From Streptomyces sp. 378 (lineage in GTDB: Bacteria > Actinomycetota > Actinomycetes > Streptomycetales > Streptomycetaceae): a stretch of DNA of 52,297 nt. The stretch covers positions 1 through 52,297 of the forward strand of contig NZ_JASKMS010000043.1 in assembly GCF_030124145.1 (NCBI RefSeq). Direction: 5' to 3'. Of this stretch, positions 34,672 to 41,596 are shown piece after piece. A program made the position numbers and the translations under genes. The notes beneath the pieces are model-generated. The model was given only the letters and a program-made list of their open reading frames with translations, did no database searches and was not told the origin of the DNA. How positions within the stretch are numbered: position 1 is the stretch's first letter; each line of letters starts with the position of its first letter.

Positions 34672-34896
34672 TCTCTCACCCGTCCCCGTCGTGTCTGCGG
34701 AATGCCCAAGCTAATCGGACTTCCTGCCGGAAGAGAAGGGAGAGGATCATCTTCACACTTTGTAGGTAATGACGTTCCGGACGCCTTGACCATTTTCTCA
34801 CTGGGTAGCAATAGTCGTGCGGCGCACCGGAGTTGTGCCCGACGCACCATGACTCGCCGCGCCTGTTTCCTTCCCGTTCCCTCTTAAGGAGGCCCT
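34672..34896. promoter_or_regulatory. Divergent promoter region of the biosynthetic locus
   Basis: This 225-base, comparatively AT-rich stretch separates the starts of the two arms. On the plus strand TTGACC (34786-34791) is followed 17 bases later by CAATAG (34809-34814), a possible sigma-70-type pair. AAGGAGG before 34897 is the ribosome site of the plus arm. One shared control region would let both arms be switched on together. Confidence 0.5.
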
Positions 34897-35973
34897 GTGC
34901 TGCAGCCCCTCGTGATCGGGCTCGGCCGGTCCGGATCAGGACTGCATCTGAAGACACTCGTCCGTCTGGCCCGGCGGACCGCGGCCACGGGTGATCCGCT
35001 CGTCGTTCTGCCCGCGGTCGGCTGCGACCCGTGCGCCGAAGCTCTGCGGCCCGTGGGCTTACCCGGCGAGGTCACGGCCGTCACCACGCTCGAACAGGCA
35101 CTGCAACACGTCGACCCCGCCACCGCGGTGGTCCACGTGTGCACACCGCCCCGGCTGCGCTACGACCTCCTCGCGGAGCTGGCCGGACACGGCTTCCGCC
35201 GGGTGATCGTGGAGAAACCCCTCGCCGCGTCCGCGGACGAACTCGACGCCCTGATCCGGCTGCGTCAAGAGACCGGGCTCGATCTCGCGACCGTCGCCCA
35301 CTGGATCACCTCCCGGCTCGCCGGCCGGTTACGCCGGCTGGTGAGCGGCGGACGGCTCGGATCCCTGCGACGTATCACCGTCGACCAGCACAAGCCCCGC
35401 TTCCTGCGGTCCCTGGCGACCGACGGTCATCCGTCCGCCCTGGACGTGGAGATCCCCCACTCCCTGGCGCTCGCGCTCGATCTGGCCGGGCCGGCCGAAC
35501 TCCGGTCCGCGCACTGCTGGGACCTGCGCTGCGAGGATCGCGGACTGCCCCGCCTGGGCGGCGCGCACGTCGAACTGGAGCACCGTTCGGGCGTGGTGAC
35601 GCTGCTGCGCTCCGACCTCGGTGCACCCGTCCGGCAACGCAGCGTCGTCTGCGAGTTCGAAGGCGGGACGGCCACGGCCCACTTCCCACTCAGCGAGGAC
35701 GACGACCACGCACAGTTGGTCATCGCCCCGTTCGACGGCGGTACGGCGGCTCCGCCGGCCGGAGTCCTCGACGCGGACGGAGTGCCCGGGAACGGACACC
35801 ACGTCTTCCGGGACGACGCCCTGACCGACTTCCTGGACGGCGCCTACCGCGGCTTCGTCTCCGGCGCCGGGGGCATCGGGAACTTCCCGCTCGCCTGCGC
35901 GACCGCCCGGCTGCTGTGCGCGGCCCGTGAACACTGCGCCGTCACATCGCCCGCCCGCGCCGGGAGCCGCTGA
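34897..35973 (+). CDS. Gfo/Idh/MocA-family NAD(P)-dependent dehydrogenase, first copy
   Basis: A 358-aa protein with the Rossmann motif VIGLGRSGSGLHL, the catalytic Lys107 in VIVEKPLAAS and His in VEIPHSLALALDLAG. The family oxidises or reduces hydroxyls of sugars, cyclitols and related compounds. The GTG start has a strong AAGGAGG 5 bases upstream. Codons 55 and 145 are TTA, so translation depends on the bldA tRNA. As first gene of the plus arm it is a good candidate for making the keto group that a DegT enzyme aminates. Confidence 0.9.
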   Translation: MLQPLVIGLGRSGSGLHLKTLVRLARRTAATGDPLVVLPAVGCDPCAEALRPVGLPGEVTAVTTLEQALQHVDPATAVVHVCTPPRLRYDLLAELAGHGFRRVIVEKPLAASADELDALIRLRQETGLDLATVAHWITSRLAGRLRRLVSGGRLGSLRRITVDQHKPRFLRSLATDGHPSALDVEIPHSLALALDLAGPAELRSAHCWDLRCEDRGLPRLGGAHVELEHRSGVVTLLRSDLGAPVRQRSVVCEFEGGTATAHFPLSEDDDHAQLVIAPFDGGTAAPPAGVLDADGVPGNGHHVFRDDALTDFLDGAYRGFVSGAGGIGNFPLACATARLLCAAREHCAVTSPARAGSR

Positions 35974-35974
35974 C

Positions 35975-36880
35975 ATGTCCCGGCACAGCACGGACAGACC
36001 CCGCTTCCGGGGGTTCGGGCCGCTCGCCGGCATCGGCGACGAGGCGGCGCCCGGCACCGACGGACAGCTTGCCGCCCTGCGACGCCTGGGCTGGAACGCC
36101 ATCGAACTGCGCACGGTCGACGGCACGGCCCTCGCCGACCTCTCCGTGGCCGCCTTCGGCGCGCTGGCCCGGCGGCTTGCGGAGGCCGGCGTCACCGTGA
36201 CCGCCGTCGCGTCCCGGATCGGCAACTGGTCCCGTCCCGTCACCGGCGACCTCGGCCAGGACCTGGCGGAACTCGACGTCCTGGCCGAGCGTTGCGCCAC
36301 CCTCGGCTGCCGTCTGGTGCGGATCATGTCGTATCCCAACGACGGTCTGACGGAGACCGAGTGGGCCGACCGCGTCCTGGCCCGCACGGCCGTCCTGGCG
36401 GACCGCGCCGAGCGCGCGGGCCTGGTGCTGGCGCACGAGAACTGCGCGGGCTGGGCCGGGGACCGGGCCGACCGCGCGCTACGACTGCTGCGCGCCGTGG
36501 ACAGCCCCGCCCTGCGGCTGCTGTTCGACACCGGCAACGGCGTCCCCTACGGCTACCGCGCTCCGGACATGCTCCGCGACCTCGCCCCGTACGTCGTCCA
36601 CGTGCACATCAAGGACGCCGTCCGCACGCCGGACGGCGGCACCGCCTACACCCTGCCCGGCGAGGGTGAGGCCGGCGTGGCGGAATGCCTGGAGCTGCTG
36701 GCCGCCCACGGCTACACCGGAGCGCTCTCCCTGGAACCCCATCTCGCCGTGCGCCCCCACGAGGGGCTGGCCCAGGCCGGTGAGGACGCCGCCGACCTGT
36801 TCGTACGGGCCGGACAGGCGCTGGCGGGGCTGCCGGGCGCCGGACAGCCGGTCACCGGCCCGCCGGACGGCCCGGTGTGA
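35975..36880 (+). CDS. Sugar phosphate isomerase/epimerase-type TIM-barrel protein
   Basis: A 301-aa AP-endonuclease-2-like barrel with all four metal ligands: Glu155 (AHEN), Asp185 (LFDTGN), His211 (HVHIKD) and Glu254 (SLEPH). Relatives include IolE (keto-inositol dehydratase), hydroxypyruvate isomerase, sugar epimerases and 3-dehydroshikimate dehydratase. The ATG at 35975 comes right after the first Gfo/Idh stop, with GGGAG upstream. It would reposition or dehydrate the keto-sugar or cyclitol intermediate; which one cannot be said. Confidence 0.9.
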   Translation: MSRHSTDRPRFRGFGPLAGIGDEAAPGTDGQLAALRRLGWNAIELRTVDGTALADLSVAAFGALARRLAEAGVTVTAVASRIGNWSRPVTGDLGQDLAELDVLAERCATLGCRLVRIMSYPNDGLTETEWADRVLARTAVLADRAERAGLVLAHENCAGWAGDRADRALRLLRAVDSPALRLLFDTGNGVPYGYRAPDMLRDLAPYVVHVHIKDAVRTPDGGTAYTLPGEGEAGVAECLELLAAHGYTGALSLEPHLAVRPHEGLAQAGEDAADLFVRAGQALAGLPGAGQPVTGPPDGPV

Positions 36881-38169
36881 GCGGACTGTTCGCCGGCCGG
36901 CACCGTGAGTTACTGCTGGACCTGCTGCGCCTGCCGAGCGTCAACCCCCTGGAGGCCGGCCCGGACGATCCGCCGTCCCGGCTGCCCGAAATCCTCCAGC
37001 AGTACGCGACGGCCGCCGCCGAAGCGGGATTCCGCACCCTCCGCCTCGCCAGTCCGCCCGCCGCCTGCCTGGACCGTCCGGGCGTGCCGTCCACGGTCCG
37101 CGCCGCCGCCCGCGATCCGCGCTTCCTCGCGGACCAGCCCAGTCTGCTGCTGCGACTGGGACCCGAGCGTTCCCGTGCGCACACCGTGATGTTCAACGTC
37201 CATCTGGACACCGTCGCCGGGCACGCCCCGCCCGCCTTCGACGGCGTGCGGTTCACCGGCCGGGGCGCGGTCGACGCCAAGGGGCCCGCCGTGGCCCTCC
37301 TCGCCGGGCTGCGGGCCGCCGCGTCCCACCCCGCCGTCGGACGGGACGTCACCGTCCTGCTCCAAGCCGTCGCCGGGGAGGAGGGCGGCGCCCTGGGCAC
37401 CTACGGCACCCGCCCACTGCTGGAGGCCGGGCACCACGGCCGACTCAACGTGTTCTGCGAGCCGACCGGACTGCGCGCGCTGCCCCGGGCCACCGCCGCG
37501 ATGACCGCCCGGATCACCGTCGAGGGCGCGGACTCGGTGGACGACCATCCGGATGCCGGACACAACGCCACCGTGCTGCTGGGATTCCTGGCACAGCACC
37601 TCGCCGCCCGCCTGGACGGGGCCGTACCCGGTACACGGGTGTGCGTCGCCGGACTGCACACCGGCCGCACGCACAACCGCGTCCACGGCACCGGCACGCT
37701 GCTGCTGAACCTGTCGTACCGCCGTACCGCCGACGGCGACCGCCTGAAGACCGAGGTCACCCGGCACGTCGCCGACGGTGTGCGTCACTTCACCGAACTC
37801 TTCGCCCCCACTCGGGAGTTCGCCCGCACGGCGCGGGACGCGGAACGGATCACCCGGCTCGGCTGGGACAAACAGGGCCTGCCCGCGCTGGACAACTCCG
37901 ACCCGTGGGCCGAGGAACTCCTGGCCCGCGCGGGAGCCCGGCCGGCGGCCGAGGAGCCCGGCTTCACGTGCGACGCCATCTGGGCGGCCGACCTGGACGA
38001 CGCCTTCACCACCGTCCTCGGACCCGGCTGTCTAGCCGCCAACCGCGCCCACGCGTCCGGTGAGTTCATCGACCTCGCCGACCTGGAGGAGTTCGCCGGC
38101 GTGGTTCGCCGGCTCGTCACACTCTTCGCCGAAGCGGTGCCGGCGGCGTCAACGCGGCGACCTCCGTAG
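36877..38169 (+). CDS. M20-family metallo-amidohydrolase (ArgE/DapE-like)
   Basis: A 430-aa dizinc hydrolase. Metal and catalytic residues are visible in FNVHLDTV, GRGAVDAKG, AVAGEEGGALG, FCEPTG and near the end in NRAHASGEF. Members remove acyl groups from amines (deacetylase, desuccinylase) or cut dipeptides. The GTG overlaps the TIM-barrel stop (GTGA). Codon 12 is TTA (36910-36912). In a pathway with two aminotransferases it may remove a protecting acyl group from an amine. Confidence 0.9.
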   Translation: MSGLFAGRHRELLLDLLRLPSVNPLEAGPDDPPSRLPEILQQYATAAAEAGFRTLRLASPPAACLDRPGVPSTVRAAARDPRFLADQPSLLLRLGPERSRAHTVMFNVHLDTVAGHAPPAFDGVRFTGRGAVDAKGPAVALLAGLRAAASHPAVGRDVTVLLQAVAGEEGGALGTYGTRPLLEAGHHGRLNVFCEPTGLRALPRATAAMTARITVEGADSVDDHPDAGHNATVLLGFLAQHLAARLDGAVPGTRVCVAGLHTGRTHNRVHGTGTLLLNLSYRRTADGDRLKTEVTRHVADGVRHFTELFAPTREFARTARDAERITRLGWDKQGLPALDNSDPWAEELLARAGARPAAEEPGFTCDAIWAADLDDAFTTVLGPGCLAANRAHASGEFIDLADLEEFAGVVRRLVTLFAEAVPAASTRRPP

Positions 38170-38233
38170 AGCACCACACCCCCCAACCGAACGACCTACG
38201 AAGACAACTGGCCCGCCCCGTAAGGAATCCCGT

Positions 38234-39361
38234 ATGACGGCACCCACCGCCCCACGAGCGGCGGTCGAGCGCACACCCCTCCTCGTCGACCACGCGGAGC
38301 TGCGCGCCGCGCTCACCGGCCTCTTCACCGGCCACGGCATCCCTGACGCGCGGGCCCGGCTCGCCGCGGACGCGCTGTGTCACGGCGACCTGACCGGGCT
38401 CGACTCGCACGGCGTGTTCAACCTCACCCGGCTCTACCTGCCGTTGCTGGAGTCCGGCCGCTGCGACCCCCACGCCGAACCGCAGACCCTCACCGACCTG
38501 GGCGCCTGCGCGGTCGTCGACGCCCGCCGCGCCCTGGGCCTGTGGGCGGCGGCCGAGGCCATGGACGACGCCGTGGCACGGGCCGGACGGCACGGGGTCG
38601 GGCTGGTGTCGGTGCGCGGGGCCACCCACTTCGGGTGCGCCGGCTTCCACGCCGTACGCGCCGCGCACGCCGGGATGATCGGCGTGGTCGCGAGCAACTG
38701 CGGCGGCCAGCGCATCGCACGACCCCCGGGCGGCACGGTGGCGATGCTCGGCACCAACCCGCTGAGCGTCGCCGCGCCGGCCCTCGACGGACACCCCTTC
38801 CTGCTCGACATGAGCACCACCGTCGCACCCACCGGACGGGTCCGCGTCGCCGCCCGCCGCGGTACCCCGGTGCCCGCCGGCTGGCTGGAGGACGCCGCGG
38901 GCGCCCCGGTGACCGACCCCTCCGCCTTCGACCGCGGCGAGGCCTTCCTGCGCTGGCTGGGCGGCACGGCCGAGACCGGTGTCCACAAGGGCTACGGGCT
39001 CGGCATCGCCGTGGAACTGCTGGCCGCCGTGGTCTCCGGCGCGGCCGTGGGGCCCGCGCCCGACGCACTGGAAGGGGACGGCCGGCCGCACGGCAGCGAC
39101 GACGACATCGGCTTCTTCCTCCTCGCGATCGCCCCGCAGATGCTGCGCCCCGGCGCGGACGTGGCCGCCGCGACCCGGTCCCTGTTCGGCACGCTCGCCG
39201 ACTGCCCGCCGGTGCCCGGCGGCGAGCCGGTGCGCTACCCGGGCTGGCGGGAGGCGGAACTCGCCGCCGGGCGCCGCCGCCACGGCATCCCCCTGCCTGC
39301 GCACCTCCACGCGGAACTGACCGACCTCGGTCTCCTCGGCGGTCCCGGGAGCCCGCGATGA
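38234..39361 (+). CDS. Ldh/YlbC-family NAD(P)-dependent oxidoreductase (malate/L-lactate dehydrogenase type 2)
   Basis: A 375-aa protein of the Ldh_2 family: DALCHGDLTGLDSHGVFNL, VRGATHFGCAGFHAVRA, VASNCGGQRIARPPGG, LGTNPLSVAAPA, FLLDMSTTVAPTGRV and HKGYGLGIAVELLAAVVSG. Members reduce 2-keto acids, imines or ureidoglycolate-like compounds with NAD(P)H. The ATG has TAAGGA 8 bases upstream, and a 64-base gap separates it from the M20 gene. It may set a stereocentre on a 2-keto or cyclic imine intermediate. Confidence 0.9.
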   Translation: MTAPTAPRAAVERTPLLVDHAELRAALTGLFTGHGIPDARARLAADALCHGDLTGLDSHGVFNLTRLYLPLLESGRCDPHAEPQTLTDLGACAVVDARRALGLWAAAEAMDDAVARAGRHGVGLVSVRGATHFGCAGFHAVRAAHAGMIGVVASNCGGQRIARPPGGTVAMLGTNPLSVAAPALDGHPFLLDMSTTVAPTGRVRVAARRGTPVPAGWLEDAAGAPVTDPSAFDRGEAFLRWLGGTAETGVHKGYGLGIAVELLAAVVSGAAVGPAPDALEGDGRPHGSDDDIGFFLLAIAPQMLRPGADVAAATRSLFGTLADCPPVPGGEPVRYPGWREAELAAGRRRHGIPLPAHLHAELTDLGLLGGPGSPR

Positions 39362-40308
39362 CCGGGCCCTTGCGGCTCGGCGTCGTAGGTCTCGGCGCCA
39401 TCTCCCCCTACTACCTGGCCGCCGCGGAACGGCTGCCCGAGTGGCAACTGACCGCCGTGTGCGACGCCCGCGCCGAGGCCCTGGAGCAGGTCCCCGGCCC
39501 GGCGGCACGCTTCCGCGACCACCGCACGCTGCTGGACCGGGCACGACCGGACGCCCTCGTCGTGGCCGTGCCCAACGACGTTCACCTGCCCCTGTGCCGG
39601 GACGCCCTGGCCGCCGGCGTCCCGGTCTGCGTCGAGAAGCCCCTCGCCCTCACCGCGGCCGAGGGGTCCTTGCTGGTGGATCTGGCGCGGCGCTACGAAG
39701 TCCCGCTGATGACGGCGTTCCACCGCCGCTACAACGACGCCGTCCACGCACTGGCACGCCGGACGACGGGTCGGGATATCCGCTCCGTCCGGGTGCGCTA
39801 TCTGGAGCGCATCGAGGAGCACCTCGGCGGCGAGGACTGGTATTTGGACCCGGCCCGCTGCGGCGGCGGCTGCGTGGCGGACAACGGCCCCAACGCCCTC
39901 GACCTGGTGCGGCTGCTGCTCGGTGAACTCTCCGTCACCGGCTGCGAGATCCGCCGCGACGGCTCCGGCATCGACCGTCAGGCGGTGATCCGCCTGCGTG
40001 GCCGCACGGGAACCACGGCCTCGGTCGAGCTGGACTGGTCGTACCCGGGGGAACTCAAGGACATCGAGGTGGAGCTGGCCGGCGGAGAGGTCCTGCACGC
40101 CGACATGCTGGCCGGACACACCGGCTTCAAGGCGTCGCTGTGGCATGAGTACGAGGCGATCCTCACCGAGTTCGCCTCACTGGTCCGTATCGGTGCCCCG
40201 GCCGGCCCGGGGGCGCACGGGGGCCTGGCCTCGCTGGAACTGGTGGAGGCGGCCTACCGCTGCGCCCGGTCCGGATTGGATGCGACCGCAGCGGAGGCGG
40301 ACCGGTGA
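39358..40308 (+). CDS. Gfo/Idh/MocA-family oxidoreductase, second copy, with His replaced by Asn
   Basis: A 316-aa protein with GVVGLGAISPYY and catalytic Lys94 (VEKPLAL). The signature where most relatives have D-N-G-x-H reads ADNGPNALD: Asp175 is kept but His is replaced by Asn179, which may alter proton relay. The ATG overlaps the Ldh stop (ATGA). It differs strongly from the first Gfo/Idh of the arm, so the two probably act on different positions or run oxidation and reduction in turn. Confidence 0.9.
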   Translation: MTGPLRLGVVGLGAISPYYLAAAERLPEWQLTAVCDARAEALEQVPGPAARFRDHRTLLDRARPDALVVAVPNDVHLPLCRDALAAGVPVCVEKPLALTAAEGSLLVDLARRYEVPLMTAFHRRYNDAVHALARRTTGRDIRSVRVRYLERIEEHLGGEDWYLDPARCGGGCVADNGPNALDLVRLLLGELSVTGCEIRRDGSGIDRQAVIRLRGRTGTTASVELDWSYPGELKDIEVELAGGEVLHADMLAGHTGFKASLWHEYEAILTEFASLVRIGAPAGPGAHGGLASLELVEAAYRCARSGLDATAAEADR

Positions 40309-40751
40309 ATCCGGCGGAGGACGGCCAGAAGCGTGTGGTGCGCGGATCACTGGTCAAGGTGCTCGTGCACCGCCGCACGGACCGCGGCATGCGGTTGGAG
40401 GAGCACGCGGCACGCTGCGTACGCCGGGGCGAGGTGCACGAACTGGTCACCACCGACCAGTGGGACCCGCGCCCCGGCGCACGGATCGACCGGGTCGGTT
40501 TCCTGGGCTTCACCGAGTTGCTGTGCGGCGGTGTGATCGACCGGGGTGATCTGGTCCGGATCGGGGACACGACGGTCGGCACGGTGCTCGGCTTCGACGC
40601 CTGCCACCTACCGAACCACTACAACATCCTGATCCACGCGGCGCGTCCGGTCAGCGGCAGGGACCTGGGCCTGCGGCCGGAGACCGCCGTCACCTTCGTC
40701 CAGGGCCGGGCCGGGGACCAGGGCACGGTTCCCGTGCCACCCGGTGCCTGA
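40305..40751 (+). CDS. Small protein of unknown function (possible DUF6917-like)
   Basis: A 148-aa protein, last gene of the plus arm; its GTG overlaps the Gfo/Idh stop (GTGA). The centre reads GFTELLCGGVIDRGDLVRIGDTTVGTVLGFDACHLPNHYNILI, which recalls a beta-barrel of the translation-factor domain 2 kind. Conserved-looking Arg, His and Asn residues (VHRRTDRGMRLEEHAAR; LPNHYN) could form a binding site. A match to DUF6917 is a guess from memory and untested. Its strict coupling implies a role in the pathway as an accessory or unrecognised enzyme. Confidence 0.8.
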   Translation: MNPAEDGQKRVVRGSLVKVLVHRRTDRGMRLEEHAARCVRRGEVHELVTTDQWDPRPGARIDRVGFLGFTELLCGGVIDRGDLVRIGDTTVGTVLGFDACHLPNHYNILIHAARPVSGRDLGLRPETAVTFVQGRAGDQGTVPVPPGA

Positions 40752-40767
40752 AGGGCATCTGGTCGCG

Positions 40768-40812
40768 CACCGGATGGCCCCGGCCCGGTGAACGGGGCGG
40801 CGCCATCCGGTG
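40768..40812. terminator. Long-loop inverted repeat after the plus arm
   Basis: CACCGGATGGC at 40768-40778 pairs perfectly with 40802-40812 across a 23-base loop. It begins 17 bases after the last stop of the plus arm. Confidence 0.4.
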
Positions 40813-40821
40813 GCGGTGGAG

Positions 40822-40843
40822 CCCGGGTGGTTGCCCACCCGGG
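40822..40843. terminator. Hairpin between convergent genes
   Basis: A perfect 9-bp GC-rich stem (40822-40830 with 40835-40843) and a TTGC loop lie between the convergent ends of the plus arm and the EF-hand gene. It is well placed to stop transcription from both sides. Confidence 0.6.
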
Positions 40844-40865
40844 TCACAGCTGCCGCTCCGGCAGG

Positions 40866-41399
40866 TCAGCCGAGCAGGTCGACCTCCAGGCGGCCGAAGT
40901 GGAAGTCACGGACGACCTGCAGCAGTTCGTCCTCGGACAGCCTTCCGTCGCCGTTCGTGTCCACCTTCTGGAACATCTTCCCGGCCTGGGAGGCCGGCAC
41001 GCCGACGGCCGACAGCCACGCCTGGAACTCACGGGCGTCGATCTCACCGTCGTGGTTGTCGTCGCACAGGCGGACCAACGCCTTCACGATGGGAGAGAGC
41101 GCACGGTTGAAGCTCGCCTCACCCTCCTTGAACAGCAACTCCCCCGTGGCGTCGAGGAACTGCTCCCGGCTGATGGCGCCACCGGCCGGGACGCCGGCCT
41201 TCTGGGCGAGGTGCTCGTACAGCCCCTGGAAGGCACTGTGGAGCTCCTGCACCTCCGGGGAGCCGGCGCTCTTGCCGAGGTTCTGGGCGATCCGGGCGGC
41301 CTCGCCCTGGAAGTCGCTCGCCTCCAGGACGCCGTTGCCGTTGGTGTCCCACTTCTCGAAGCGCTTCACCAGGCGGTCGTTGGCGACAGCGGTGCTCAT
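40866..41399 (-). CDS. EF-hand calcium-binding protein (calerythrin/sarcoplasmic type)
   Basis: A 177-aa soluble protein with three good EF-hand loops: Asp18-Asp29 (DTNGNGVLEASD), Asp113-Glu124 (DDNHDGEIDARE) and Asp147-Glu158 (DTNGDGRLSEDE), and one degenerate loop around GGAISREQFLD. That is the calerythrin layout known from actinomycetes. It buffers or senses Ca2+ in the cytoplasm. It is convergent with the biosynthetic arm and separated from it by terminators, so it is probably independent. Confidence 0.93.
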   Translation of the reverse strand: MSTAVANDRLVKRFEKWDTNGNGVLEASDFQGEAARIAQNLGKSAGSPEVQELHSAFQGLYEHLAQKAGVPAGGAISREQFLDATGELLFKEGEASFNRALSPIVKALVRLCDDNHDGEIDAREFQAWLSAVGVPASQAGKMFQKVDTNGDGRLSEDELLQVVRDFHFGRLEVDLLG

Positions 41400-41544
41400 G
41401 TGTCTCTCCTAGTCTCGGACGGTGTCCGATGATGTCGAGTGGTGTCGGGTGGATGCCGGACCGCGGCACCTGGGCAGGGCCGCGACCGCGCAGGGCGGTA
41501 CCGCTGCGCGGGCTCTGGGGCCGGCGAAGGCCGGCAGGGGGAGA

Positions 41545-41596
41545 CGCCGGCTCAGGCCGGCGCGAGGAGGCACCGGCTCAAGTCGGCGCGAGGGGA
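41545..41596. repeat. Imperfect 26-bp tandem repeat
   Basis: Two adjacent 26-bp units, 41545-41570 and 41571-41596, share about 21 positions. They end exactly at the stop side of the nucleotide-sugar dehydrogenase gene. Each unit contains short inverted CCGGC/GCCGG elements, so they may work as a terminator. Confidence 0.5.

Noticed and set aside
34897..40751. Assignment of the plus arm to inositol catabolism
   Set aside because: Gfo/Idh and an IolE-like barrel fit, but iolB, iolC and iolD partners are missing, and M20, Ldh and the divergent aminotransferases point to biosynthesis.
41545..41596. CRISPR-like repeat
   Set aside because: Only two adjoining units without spacers; more likely a tandem duplication or terminator element.
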